A DNA stretch of 64,000 nucleotides from the NCBI RefSeq assembly GCF_021390645.1, contig NZ_JAJEJT010000002.1, positions 1,860,001-1,924,000 of the forward strand. The letters are read 5' to 3'. The notes beneath the pieces were generated by a model that worked only from the letters and a program-made list of their open reading frames with translations, was not told the DNA's origin and searched no databases. Positions 16,461 through 25,897 of this stretch are shown here, piece after piece (position 1 is the stretch's first letter; every line of letters begins with the position of its first letter). Origin of the DNA: Paraburkholderia flagellata. Its GTDB lineage: Bacteria > Pseudomonadota > Gammaproteobacteria > Burkholderiales > Burkholderiaceae. Position numbers and translations under genes: made by a program.

Positions 16461-17831
16461 ATGTCGCAGGCTCGCTATACGCCCACGCTCAATGTAATCG
16501 ACCTATTTGCCGGTATCGGCGGATTTCGCTTCGGACTCGAGGCCGTTCACGGTACGCCGTTTAAATTCACACTCAGCAACCAATACGAACCGGGGAAAAA
16601 GGCCCAGCATGCCAGTACGGTCTACCGGACCCACTGGCCGGATGCCCCCCATATCAACGAAGATATTCAGAAACTCCTAGAATCGACCGAAGGAAGGCAG
16701 GCGATTCGCGACGCGTCTCCCGACGTACTCTGCGCGGGCTTTCCTTGCCAAGATTACTCCGTCGCGCGGCCGCTCTCTCAGTCCAAGGGTCTTGCCGGCA
16801 AGAAAGGCACCCTTTGGTGGTCCATCGCCCAACTCCTAACCCAGCGCAACGACGACGGGAGCCCAGTCAAGTATTTGTTGCTGGAGAATGTGGACCGCCT
16901 CATAACGAGCCCGGCAAATTGTCGCGGGCGGGACTTCGCGGTTATTCTTTCCACGCTTCGCGCCTTGGGCTACGCAGCGGAATGGCGTGTGGTCAACGCC
17001 GCTGAATACGGGCATCCTCAAAAGCGTAAGCGCGTTTTCATCGTTGCTTATCACGAGACCACCGATATTTACCGGCGTCTGGCGGCAAGCATACTCTCTG
17101 CTGCCGAGGAAAGCATTCTCACTCTGACACTGCTCTTCTCCGCGTTCCCTTGTTCCCTTCGCAACCCGCGTGATGCCGTCGAACCCGCGCTAAACGTGGC
17201 CCTTGACCCGCTTACCGAACAACTCACGTTTAAACCTCTATCGAACAACAAGTCACCGTTTGGGAACTGTGGCCTGATGCTTGGCGGTCGCGTCTACACC
17301 TGCAATTCCGACGCATCCGCTCTTGACGACTTCCGGATGTTCACTGGTCACACCGAGAAATTGACGCTCGCCGACGTTGTCAAGAAGACAGGCCCAGTGC
17401 CGACATGCTTCTTCATCAAGCCCGAGGAAGAAGCGAGGTGGCAACAGGCAAAAGGCGGGAAATCGGTTCCACGCAGTCGGAATGGCTTTGAGTATGATTA
17501 TAAAGAAGGCGCGATGGCTTTTCCCGACCGGCTGGACCGACCTGCAAGGACCATCATCACATCCGAAGGAGGAACATCGCCGTCCCGTACCAAGCACGCA
17601 ATTCGTGACGCTAGCGGGCTATTGCGACGCCTCACACCAGAGGAACTGGAGGAACTAACCGGCTTTCCGCGAGGGTTTACTGCAATCGACGGAGTCTCCG
17701 ATGTGACTCGGGCGATGCTGTTGGGCAATTCTCTTGTGACGCACCTCGTTCGTCGCATCGGGGAAGCGCTCGCCGGGGCGCACACGAGCGATGATGAACT
17801 CGGACACACCCACGAGCGGGATGGACGCTGA
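16461..17831 (+). CDS. DNA cytosine-5 methyltransferase
   Basis: A 456-aa C5 cytosine DNA methyltransferase (Dcm type). Motif I 'DLFAGIGGFRFGLE' is at residues 14-27, the catalytic motif IV 'GFPCQDYSV' with Cys96, motif VI 'LLLENVDRL' (ENV 142-144), motif VIII 'HPQKRKRVFIVAY', and the C-terminal motifs IX-X ('RRLTPEELEELTGFPRGF', 'LLGNSLVTHLV'). The target-recognition region lies between about 210 and 380. The ATG at 16461 follows AGGAA with good spacing; an earlier ATG at 16422 lacks one. No cognate restriction enzyme or Vsr nuclease is recognised next to it, so it appears solitary, unless one of the unrecognised downstream genes is a partner. Target sequence unknown. Confidence 0.93.
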   Translation: MSQARYTPTLNVIDLFAGIGGFRFGLEAVHGTPFKFTLSNQYEPGKKAQHASTVYRTHWPDAPHINEDIQKLLESTEGRQAIRDASPDVLCAGFPCQDYSVARPLSQSKGLAGKKGTLWWSIAQLLTQRNDDGSPVKYLLLENVDRLITSPANCRGRDFAVILSTLRALGYAAEWRVVNAAEYGHPQKRKRVFIVAYHETTDIYRRLAASILSAAEESILTLTLLFSAFPCSLRNPRDAVEPALNVALDPLTEQLTFKPLSNNKSPFGNCGLMLGGRVYTCNSDASALDDFRMFTGHTEKLTLADVVKKTGPVPTCFFIKPEEEARWQQAKGGKSVPRSRNGFEYDYKEGAMAFPDRLDRPARTIITSEGGTSPSRTKHAIRDASGLLRRLTPEELEELTGFPRGFTAIDGVSDVTRAMLLGNSLVTHLVRRIGEALAGAHTSDDELGHTHERDGR

Positions 17832-17910
17832 AAGGGGAAAAACTCATCCCAGCATCTCTCACTTCATTCTGCATGCACCAATGCGCTATGCGACCGGTCA
17901 TGGAGGCCGG

Positions 17911-18972
17911 TCACCCCTGACTCGCCAAGCTGGCACATAATCTCTCGAACGACTCCGAAGTTTCGCTCAGCAGGTCGAACGGCTCGGTGGCAGTGCTTAC
18001 GTGCATGATGCGATCTCGATACGTGGCGAGAAGCCGCGATGGAACGAAGTTCCCCGCGCGCCCCGACCCACTTTGAATCGCCGGCTCATGAGTTTCGACC
18101 CGCGTACGATACACCCCTCTCTTTGTGCCAATAACGCAACCAGGCATGTAGCTTAGATCCTCCTCGGCGATAACGAGTGCGCTTTGCACCGCTTTGTGTC
18201 GGTCCGGAAAGGTCCTCTTGAGAAGCCGCCAAAGATTTCCTGCCACGTATACTTCTTCCTCACGATATTTGATGACGTAGTGTTTAAGCGCACGGGCAAG
18301 ACTCAACTGCGGGACCCTAAACACCAAGGGGCCGCCGACTTCCAGATAGAGACGCAACTGCAGCAACTCGTAAAGTGCACCCAAAGTCGCGCACCAGTCG
18401 AGGAGCCGGTGCTTTGTCTTCCGAATGAGATGATCAACCGCAAGCGGATTGTGATCCAAAACATAAAGCACGTCCGTGTCGTTTCTCATCGACGCAACGT
18501 TCTCACATCGAGATATTCGTGCCGCGCGATATACGTCACCTGCTGCCTTGCAGAGGCTAGCTCCCTTTGTAAACCCACTATCATCTGCGAAAAATAGCAC
18601 GTACTCCCATATCTGGACAAACGGCATTCCTAAAAAATAAAGACACAGCCACGTACCAGTTAACAAATCTAACAACTCGTCGCTGCCTTCTTGGGTATCC
18701 ATCAGCGAATCCCTTCCGTGAGGAAGTTTTCTCTGACCGTCTGCATGCTTGGTCAGCTGCGCGGCTATCCTTAAGAGATCATCGATGATAGCAATATGGC
18801 GTTTATCTACGCATCCTGATAGCGCTATAGCCTTATGGATGTCGAACGGACTGCCTTGCTCTTCGCCAACGCGTAAGATTTTATCGACCTCCGTCGTCAG
18901 TTCTTGGCAAATCTCAAGCAGTCGGGCACTATCCCCTTTGGAAAGCAACCCTTCGGATGTCTCGTTCTTCAT
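17911..18972 (-). CDS. Unrecognised 353-aa protein, coupled to the upstream membrane protein
   Basis: A soluble, helix-rich protein. It overlaps the end of the 550-aa membrane-protein gene by four bases (ATGA), so the two are translated in concert and probably work together. One hydrophobic stretch (residues about 107-128, 'GTWLCLYFLGMPFVQIWEYV') could be a buried helix. No enzyme motif is recognised. It is convergent with the methyltransferase gene. The pair is candidate accessory or defence material because of its location between a methyltransferase and a patatin, but nothing in the sequence shows this. Confidence 0.7.
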   Translation of the reverse strand: MKNETSEGLLSKGDSARLLEICQELTTEVDKILRVGEEQGSPFDIHKAIALSGCVDKRHIAIIDDLLRIAAQLTKHADGQRKLPHGRDSLMDTQEGSDELLDLLTGTWLCLYFLGMPFVQIWEYVLFFADDSGFTKGASLCKAAGDVYRAARISRCENVASMRNDTDVLYVLDHNPLAVDHLIRKTKHRLLDWCATLGALYELLQLRLYLEVGGPLVFRVPQLSLARALKHYVIKYREEEVYVAGNLWRLLKRTFPDRHKAVQSALVIAEEDLSYMPGCVIGTKRGVYRTRVETHEPAIQSGSGRAGNFVPSRLLATYRDRIMHVSTATEPFDLLSETSESFERLCASLASQG

Positions 18973-20621
18973 AGCAGTCTATATGCCAACGAGATCGCCT
19001 CGGTCCTCTTTTTGAAACAATCTGAGCAAAGAGGGGTGCCATGACAAATCAAAATAAATCTCTCAAAAATATTTAAGCATAGAGCTCTCCTTGCCTCATA
19101 TTGGGAGTCACTTGATTTGCCGATGTATGATTCCCAATCAAGAACTCCTAATATTGAAGCGAGGGTATCCTTGTCAACTTTCGGATCCCTCGCACCATCA
19201 TCAGAAAGTATTAAATTCGCGTGTGCATTATTCTTCGCGCAAGCAGCATAACAGAGCATGGCACAAAGATATTCTTCTGAGGTTCCTCCGCGTCTGACAT
19301 ACCTTCGAATTTCACTCTGTGTCGAATCGATTATTTTCTCACTCATCAATCTTGCCAGCACGTTCTGCGTACTATCCGAGGCGTCAGCAACCTTGACGAC
19401 TATCGATTGCTGGAAGTCTTCCCATTCGATCACCTGCCATACCTCCTGATCGGTAGCATGAGCCCAGCAGAATGGCTTCGATATCCAACTACCGATCTCG
19501 CTATCAGGAGAGAGATTACGCCGTACCTCGTCGAAGACCACGCATTCCCACGCAAGACCAAGGAGATTGGTGAAGTAGCGCTGTCTCGCCTTTTGGGAGT
19601 TCACGACCTCCTCAGAGAGCTCGGTCTCGGTCTCGGTCCCGGTCCCGGTCCCGGTCTCGGTCTCGGTCTCGGTCCCAGTTTCGGTTTCGGTCTCGGTATG
19701 AAACCGCATTGGTAACGGCATGTCGGAGACAAAGTGAGCCATGAGCGTGCGTCGGCCGGCGCGCGACCTTGGTGACGCCATCAGCGAACTGGCCATCGTA
19801 AATCTGGCAGGCAAACCATCTGCTCCCTTCGGCGACTTAAAATTTAGGTAATCATCCCAAGCGGCGCGAGGTGACGACATGGCCGGAATTAGCCATTCGT
19901 CGTCGATCGTATGACTACGAACAACTCCATAAATCACGCTAGATCGGAAATACGCGCGATACACGTCTTGGATAAAGACGGCAACCCCCTCTGTACTCAA
20001 CTTCAGTTGCGTGCTGTTCGCAATCCTCGTAAGGTCGTTAACCTGCCGATCGGATTGCTGAATCAATTCGGTCAAGCGCACTTTCTGTGAGCTCAACTTC
20101 CCGTAGTGCTCCGCAGCGACAAATATCGCCGCCAATGCCATGACGAAGACCGCAGGTTGGTACGCTGACATCATCCCTACGGTGTACACAACGACTGGAA
20201 TCAACGAAACTAACCATAACCTTGGCCCTTTGGTGACCCCCTTTTTAGTGTCATCCTCTCCGGCGGACGCGGAATCGTCTTCAAGCGCGAACGTCGCAAA
20301 CCACATAAGCGCAATTGAAACGACCGCCAACATCTGGATCATTGCTCGCGCAAACGCCGGAACGGAATGGGCTTGCGCCAACGCCGCCGCCCCCACGCCG
20401 CTTGCGAAGGAGCGCTGCAGTCCGGCCAAGAGTTCGTCGGGTAAGTGCGATTCACGCCACAGTTCGATAACATCCGGTGCCGACATTATCAATGTCAGCA
20501 CCGAGAATAGAATCGAAAGGGCAAAGCAGATCCTGTACTTCCGGCGCTTCTCTTCCTTAGCGTCACGGGGCGCGGGCTTATCTCCAAGTCGCTGTAAGTT
20601 GCCCGGTATTGTAGGGTCCAT
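18969..20621 (-). CDS. Unrecognised four-helix membrane protein with a Thr-Glu/Thr-Gly repeat
   Basis: A 550-aa protein. Membrane helices are at about 31-47, 93-113, 134-152 and 155-171, followed by a large soluble region. Residues 308-334 are a run of Thr-Glu and Thr-Gly dipeptides encoded by a hexanucleotide repeat (separate entry), forming a flexible acidic linker between two soluble parts. The C-terminal 200 residues contain several Cys ('LCAMLCYAACAKN', 'CHGTPLCSDCF'). A strong ribosome-binding site (GGAGGGA) precedes the ATG at 20621. It is the first gene of a two-gene operon. No family is recognised. Confidence 0.72.
   Translation of the reverse strand: MDPTIPGNLQRLGDKPAPRDAKEEKRRKYRICFALSILFSVLTLIMSAPDVIELWRESHLPDELLAGLQRSFASGVGAAALAQAHSVPAFARAMIQMLAVVSIALMWFATFALEDDSASAGEDDTKKGVTKGPRLWLVSLIPVVVYTVGMMSAYQPAVFVMALAAIFVAAEHYGKLSSQKVRLTELIQQSDRQVNDLTRIANSTQLKLSTEGVAVFIQDVYRAYFRSSVIYGVVRSHTIDDEWLIPAMSSPRAAWDDYLNFKSPKGADGLPARFTMASSLMASPRSRAGRRTLMAHFVSDMPLPMRFHTETETETGTETETETGTGTGTETETELSEEVVNSQKARQRYFTNLLGLAWECVVFDEVRRNLSPDSEIGSWISKPFCWAHATDQEVWQVIEWEDFQQSIVVKVADASDSTQNVLARLMSEKIIDSTQSEIRRYVRRGGTSEEYLCAMLCYAACAKNNAHANLILSDDGARDPKVDKDTLASILGVLDWESYIGKSSDSQYEARRALCLNIFERFILICHGTPLCSDCFKKRTEAISLAYRLL
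19621..19698. repeat. Coding hexanucleotide tandem repeat (GGTCTC/GGTCCC)
   Basis: About 12 copies of a degenerate 6-base unit, GGTCTC or GGTCCC on the plus strand with a few GGTTTC variants, within the 550-aa gene. It encodes alternating Thr-Glu and Thr-Gly. Because the unit is a multiple of three, gain or loss of copies changes linker length without breaking the frame. Confidence 0.9.
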
Positions 20622-21728
20622 CTGTTGGTCCCTCCAACGGTAACTGCATCATTCGGCGAAGCCGGCACACGTCGCACAGAATTGTATCGATTTCGCTGAA
20701 ATTCCCCCACCTCCTGATATCCTGTGAGGATCGTTTATTTTCTTTCTATATATCAGCGGAAGCTTGCAATATAGTACAAGCCTCGCCGCCTCACAAGCCG
20801 AACTAGCCTCCAGATGCGATTGATCAAGCGCGTTCATCTATGCCTGCACAACGAATAAAAGGCAATTCGTAAGTGCGTTGAGTGGACGCGTTCCACTTCT
20901 ATCTGGGTCGCGCTTCCAAGCCGCCGTGCGAGTCAAAATGTAAGAAATCCGCTTACTAAACGGTCGGAAAGTGTTGATCTCAGTCTGTTCCGGCCATCCG
21001 CTCGTCTCAAATATTTGTCTGCACATTAACCCTGCTGGGCGCATGACCCTGATCAACATTCCACAGCCGTAGCGCGCGACGTAGCGGCCTTTCCTTTTAT
21101 TCGTTTGTCGAGAGTGCTTCACTGAACAACAGTCATATCTGTTGCCTTTAGATCGATGACGAAGCAACCTGCCGGCTGCGCAAGCTCAATTCGTGCTTGT
21201 TGGGAAGCTCGTACCACGTCCGATTCCGAGCATCAATTCTTCGCAAAGTGTGCGGTGGCACACATTTCGTCCTTGTCACCGTCAGCTTGAAGGTACACAA
21301 CTCTGCCCAGGTGATCAACTAACGAAAGGGGCATTCTCGCCACTGCAGGCGCCACTATTCGGGAGCGCTCTATTCCATGAGGCCCGTCATGAAACAGGGG
21401 TTAGAGCAGAACTAGTACTGACGCGAGGCAATTACGCAACCCGAGCGATTACCAGAGACTTCAACGTTGACTCACAACACGACTGTCGCCCGGATGTTCG
21501 AAAGCATCGCTCGCGTATGCGCCAGAAAAATTGCACGAAAAGTCTTGTACACCCCGAGTAACCGGAGGATTTGTCCGCCAACACCGACCGCGCTTTCAAT
21601 GAAGTCAGGCGGTTCGTTAAGCACCGACAGCGGAAGCACAGCGACGATGGCGGCAGCGACATAAAAGTCCGCGATCACCCATCAAACAGCATCGGCCGCG
21701 AGCGCCGCAAACATACGAGGACAGAACT
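20622..21728. other. 1.1-kb region without a supportable gene
   Basis: Short open frames exist on both strands; the best is a 68-codon hydrophobic minus-strand ORF (21472-21678, with a 'AAAIVAVLPLSVL' segment) that lacks a clear ribosome-binding site. The part next to 20622 is AT-rich (20720-20780) and should hold the promoter of the two-gene operon. No repeats, RNA genes or mobile-element ends were recognised. Confidence 0.45.
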
Positions 21729-23630
21729 ATGGTCACCGCAACTGAAAAGGATAGTGCTCCCCCGAGGCCTACTTTGAGGCCTGAGGAGTATTTTTCAGCT
21801 CCAGCAGTTCAGCAAGGCGTATTCGAACTTGCTCTCGTATTGGGCGGGACAGTGTCAGCAGGAACGTTCACCGCAGGCGTGCTTGACTTCCTTTTTCAGG
21901 CGCTTGACGAGTGGGACAAGGCACGCGCAGAAAAGCGATCAGACGTCGCTCAGCATCGGGTGAGGATACGGATAATCACGGGCGCGTCTGGCGGTGGGAT
22001 TAATGCGGTGTTGGCAGCGCGCGCGCTGCACTACAGCTTTCCGCACGCGACAGCGTCCGCCACCGATGTTAAAAATCATTCCCCCAGTTCCAATCCGTTC
22101 TATGAGGTCTGGGTCAACGAGATCAGCATCGACAGGTTGCTCGACACGTCAGACCTAGATACGAAGGTATCGGGCAAAGAAGCGCCCATTGTCTCGATTC
22201 TCAATGGCAATGTGCTAACCGAGGTAGCGGAAAGGAGTCTCGGTGCTGCAACCGAGACTCAGAATAACGAAGGAGCTGGCCAATCGTTAAGCGGTTTTCC
22301 CTCCAATAACCAAGCTGGCGTCACCAGAATCAACGCACGTAGCTGGATATATAACCCGCTGACCGTGATCGTCACGCATACGAATCTCGGTGGTGTGCCG
22401 TATTCACAAATGTTCACAAGCGCAAGTCCCGCCGCCGCTTCTGAATATTTTACGAACCATGCGGACTATGTCCGGCTTTACTTCGGATACTCGGCATCAG
22501 CAGATTCGCCGTCGCCAGGAATCCGATACTTGCCGGATGCGAAATTCGTCAACGTGCCAAATGGCGAGGCTGCGGAGGTACCGGTACAGTTCCCCGCGCC
22601 TACGCCGTGGTCCGCACTATCACAGAATGTGCTTGGCACCTCGGCTTTTCCCATAGGGTTCCCCGCCCGAGCCGTTTCTCGTGACGGCGCGAACTACGCG
22701 TATCGCTTTGCGTGGAATAGCCTTGCCGGTCGATATGACTGGCTTACACCACTATGGCCGAAGGTCGCGCAACAAGGCAAACTTACTGCGTACTCGTTTC
22801 TCTCGCTCGACGGTGGATGCACCGACAACGAACCAATTATGCTGGCCTCCCAAGTGCTCGAAGGTTTGGACCGCACGCCGCACCACGCGAACCGAGCAAG
22901 CGGTGTGGAAGCGAACCGCGCCATCGTTCTCGTTGATCCGCTCGTCGATCCGCTGCCGTCGGTCCTGCCGGCAGACGGGGGGCCGCCCCCGCTGATTTCC
23001 CTGCTTTCGCCGACCCTCCAGATGTTCATTCAGTCAAGTCGCTTCGCGACAGCGGACATTGCAGGCTTTTTGAGCAAAGATGTCTACAACCGCTTCCTCA
23101 TCGCACCAAAGCGGACAGATAAGCAGGCTAGTACTTTTGTCGGCGGCGACGCCCTTTGTGCAGAAGGGATGGGCGCATTCATGGGATTTCTGTGTAAAGA
23201 GTTCAGGCATCACGATTTCATGCTCGGGAGGAGAAACTGCCAGGCGTTCCTTAGTGGAACATTTACGCTCCCCGGAGACAACCCCTTGTTCCGTGGAAAT
23301 CCACCGCTGTTTGAGGACCCAGACAGTGCCAACTTTCCGAGGCCGCAGGGCGACGAATTCGCGATTATTCCACTGTACGGCACGGCAGCCATGCCTCAGG
23401 ACCAGGTCAATTGGCCTGCGGGGGCGTTTAAACCCGAAGAGCAAAAAGTGAAGCGGCTTCTCGAGAAACGACTTTCAGCGATGCTGGAGCGACTCGGACG
23501 TTTTCTCGATCTTCCCTGGACCGGCCGAGAGCTTGCAAACGTGTTTGACCATATCGTGATAGGTCCAGCCATTGCGAGCAAAGTAATGGCATACATCGAC
23601 GGCGAGCTCGCCCGCAAAAAGCTGCTCTAG
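21729..23630 (+). CDS. Patatin-like phospholipase
   Basis: A 633-aa patatin-family lipid acyl hydrolase. The oxyanion-hole loop is 'LVLGGTVSAGTFTAGVLDFL' (residues 37-56), the nucleophile elbow is G-A-S-G-G at 85-89 (Ser87), and the catalytic Asp is in D-G-G at 361-363 ('FLSLDGGCTDNEP'). It is longer than minimal patatins (about 300 aa), with inserts and a C-terminal helical extension. No signal peptide, so it is cytoplasmic or delivered by a secretion system. The ATG at 21729 follows GAGGA at good spacing. Patatins act as secreted effectors, as defence effectors (CapV type) or in lipid turnover. No cyclic-nucleotide synthase or VgrG is adjacent, so the role stays open. Confidence 0.88.
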   Translation: MVTATEKDSAPPRPTLRPEEYFSAPAVQQGVFELALVLGGTVSAGTFTAGVLDFLFQALDEWDKARAEKRSDVAQHRVRIRIITGASGGGINAVLAARALHYSFPHATASATDVKNHSPSSNPFYEVWVNEISIDRLLDTSDLDTKVSGKEAPIVSILNGNVLTEVAERSLGAATETQNNEGAGQSLSGFPSNNQAGVTRINARSWIYNPLTVIVTHTNLGGVPYSQMFTSASPAAASEYFTNHADYVRLYFGYSASADSPSPGIRYLPDAKFVNVPNGEAAEVPVQFPAPTPWSALSQNVLGTSAFPIGFPARAVSRDGANYAYRFAWNSLAGRYDWLTPLWPKVAQQGKLTAYSFLSLDGGCTDNEPIMLASQVLEGLDRTPHHANRASGVEANRAIVLVDPLVDPLPSVLPADGGPPPLISLLSPTLQMFIQSSRFATADIAGFLSKDVYNRFLIAPKRTDKQASTFVGGDALCAEGMGAFMGFLCKEFRHHDFMLGRRNCQAFLSGTFTLPGDNPLFRGNPPLFEDPDSANFPRPQGDEFAIIPLYGTAAMPQDQVNWPAGAFKPEEQKVKRLLEKRLSAMLERLGRFLDLPWTGRELANVFDHIVIGPAIASKVMAYIDGELARKKLL

Positions 23631-23672
23631 TTTTGCTATTGTTAAGGGTCAAGGCCAATGGAATCTGAACGG

Positions 23673-23697
23673 CGAGGCTCCTTTCGACAGAGCCTCG
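23673..23697. terminator. Hairpin after patatin gene, possible terminator
   Basis: CGAGGCTC, a 9-base loop, then GAGCCTCG: a perfect 8-bp stem 43 bases after the patatin stop. No T-run follows, so it is a weak candidate for an intrinsic terminator, or a general mRNA-end hairpin. Confidence 0.4.
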
Positions 23698-23943
23698 TCA
23701 CGGCTAATGCGTAAACGCTCCGGTTAAAGCAGCCGAAATGCGTTACGTTAATGGCTACGCGTTAGCTCGCCGCAAGGGTCTGCTGCGTTTCGAGAAGGGA
23801 GAGGGGTTCGAGTCAGTCTGCATCGCAGGATGCGAGTGGTGAGCCTCGAGCGTCTATGCGTAGGCATCAGACCTCAGCGCGTCATCCCACTGTTTGCAAC
23901 CACCTAACATCCCCGGCCTAACAGCCAGGAACAGAAACGGATG

Positions 23944-24474
23944 TCAAAAACCAGATCGCTTGCCGCCAGCCGTTTCGATGAGTTTGCTGAACGCCTTGGC
24001 TAGTCTCTCTTTTCCTGTGCATCCCGGAAGAATGACTTGCCCAATCGGCTCTGCTGCGGCTCCGCCGATATTACGAACGCATCGACCGCTTGTGCAGTGA
24101 AAGAGGACTACCGGGACGGTGCCATTTAGGTTTGTAATTTCGGGATCGGGATCGAGCTCCGCAAGGGAAGTTTCGGTTAGCCCTTCACCCCCAACCCCGG
24201 TATTGTCATCTTTGACAATCGACCCAATGAGGACGCTTTGCTTCTCGGGTACGTAGGTAAACGTTTCAAATTTTAGCCAAACAGAGGGTGTATGGATGTC
24301 ATGGACAACGCATGTTTTGACGAACCCACTAACGTACGATGCGGCGTCCTGGGCGGTCTGGTTACCTAAAATTCCTTGCGAAGGATCCTTGGCAAAAGTA
24401 TTTGTTTGAGCGAAGACTAAAACAAATGTCGCAACGATAGTGCTGGTGGTTATCTGGCCGCTTTTTGGTGGCAT
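23944..24474 (-). CDS. Small exported protein, unrecognised
   Basis: A 176-aa protein with an N-terminal signal peptide (about residues 1-28, 'TIVATFVLVFAQTNTFA'). I chose the ATG at 24474 because GGGAG lies seven bases upstream; a TTG at 24504 is in frame but weaker. The mature part has four Cys: one in 'KTCVVHD', two in 'FHCTSGRCVRN', and one in 'LPGCTG'. A periplasmic or outer-membrane-associated role is likely. The family is not recognised. It follows another small exported protein on the same strand and is convergent with the patatin gene. Confidence 0.6.
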   Translation of the reverse strand: MPPKSGQITTSTIVATFVLVFAQTNTFAKDPSQGILGNQTAQDAASYVSGFVKTCVVHDIHTPSVWLKFETFTYVPEKQSVLIGSIVKDDNTGVGGEGLTETSLAELDPDPEITNLNGTVPVVLFHCTSGRCVRNIGGAAAEPIGQVILPGCTGKERLAKAFSKLIETAGGKRSGF

Positions 24475-24701
24475 CTTTCGACTCCCGTCACTTTCCTTCG
24501 ACAAAGGTACTTGCCCACGGTTCGAACAAACGAGGCCGGAGGATTTGTGACATCGTTGGCTATCGAGGAACCAGACTGCAATCAGGCCTGCCGTGGTTGT
24601 TTCTGCACCGATAGCTCCCTCTCCACCAGAGTCCTCGGTAACACGTGTCAGCTTCGAAGCGACGTGGGCAACTCAAATCGTACTGCAATCAGCGAGAAGT
24701 T

Positions 24702-25373
24702 TTACTTCGCGTAACCCATCTTTACGACGTAATCCTCTCCTTTGTCCCATAGTGACACTACGTCTACCATCTTGATGGACGCGTTCGGTACAACGCCAGC
24801 GACTTCCGCATACTGAGACTGATTTGCAAGCAATTTTGAGGAAAGCATTTGCATCGTTGTCCTCAGGCGGAGATCAGACATCCCAGTTGCGTTCATAACC
24901 ACCTGAGTGGAGACATTCTTCCCCGTTTTGCCATCCTCCCCACGTTGATTGGCAAGTACTTTCATTACTTTCTCTTCACCCGGACTCAGGATGAACACGG
25001 GATCAGTACCGGGTGATGACACTCCCATCTGACGGCTCATCACCTCCATCAGAGTTTGGCGAAGTGGTGCGAGACACTCACGCACCTTATCTGCTTCATT
25101 AGCGGCAGTCTCTGTCATCTTGTTAGAGATCCCTTCACTCAACAGACTGTAGTTGGCCCGAGTGAGCTTGACTTCGCCGGTTAGGCTACCGTCAGCCGCA
25201 AATTTCTTAAGTGAAAGTTCAGCATCGGCGCCTACGGAACCCGAAACAATCGAACTGGATCCACCCCCTACACAAGACTTTACATATAAATCGAGCCATT
25301 GCTGCAACGTAAGGTCGTCCGCTCGCACGTTCATGCTTGCAAGCAGTAGAATTACGAAGATTGAGCGTCCCAT
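24702..25373 (-). CDS. Small exported protein, unrecognised
   Basis: A 223-aa protein with a clear signal peptide ('GRSIFVILLLASMNVRA', cleavage before D-D-L-T). The ATG at 25373 has an excellent ribosome-binding site (AGGAGATATG); an in-frame start 36 codons upstream is rejected. The mature domain is helical; 'RLRTTMQMLSSKLLANQSQY' in the last third resembles a winged-helix-like segment but in an exported protein this is probably coincidence. Two Cys are present (in 'VKSCVGG' and 'RECLAPL'). It is the upstream gene of a pair with the 176-aa exported protein, 227 bases apart. Confidence 0.65.
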   Translation of the reverse strand: MGRSIFVILLLASMNVRADDLTLQQWLDLYVKSCVGGGSSSIVSGSVGADAELSLKKFAADGSLTGEVKLTRANYSLLSEGISNKMTETAANEADKVRECLAPLRQTLMEVMSRQMGVSSPGTDPVFILSPGEEKVMKVLANQRGEDGKTGKNVSTQVVMNATGMSDLRLRTTMQMLSSKLLANQSQYAEVAGVVPNASIKMVDVVSLWDKGEDYVVKMGYAK

Positions 25374-25897
25374 ATCTCCTCCGCATAATCTGCTACCCGA
25401 CACACGCCGGCCTATGATACGTGTGAACATAGGAACGCATTTGCGGCGGTATAGACTGTGCGTAATCGCACATATCCTCAAGTATTCCTACGCTTTCCGG
25501 AGGAATGCGGAATTCAAGGCATTTGGCGGTTCGATTGCATAACACTCTAGTCCAACTTTACTCGGCCCACTGCATTAAGGAAGCCATACACAGGCCGGAA
25601 TTGGACATAAAATAGGAGCAGTCGGTAGCACCGACGCCGATCATGGATCTTCGTCGATGGGTGTCGTCAAGATGTGAGCTTCGGTCAAGCGGACGTCGAA
25701 ATGTTGCCGCAATGGCCGATGTTGTACCGACGATACCCAAACCGAAAGGAGGCCTTGCGATTCCCGCAGTTGGGACATCGACTACGATGGGACTGGAAGA
25801 TAGTCATAATGTTGATTAGGCGATGCCGGTCGTGGTCGTTTTGGCGACTGCCTCGAGCAAACTACTCGTGCAAAAGGTCTAAATTCTGGAGCCGAAA
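25374..25897. other. Intergenic, divergent genes
   Basis: About 520 bases between the exported-protein gene and the quinone oxidoreductase. A 58-codon ORF from an ATG at 25642 has no ribosome-binding site or motif and is not accepted. Promoters of both genes should lie here; no repeats recognised. Confidence 0.45.

Noticed and set aside
19621..19698. Tandem repeat considered as CRISPR
   Set aside because: Units are 6 bases, contiguous and coding; no spacers.
21193..21561. A 122-codon plus-strand ORF upstream of the patatin gene
   Set aside because: No start signal, no motif, composition unlike neighbouring genes.
23800..23830. A tRNA T-loop-like sequence (GGTTCGAGTC)
   Set aside because: No acceptor stem, anticodon arm or D-arm can be folded around it.
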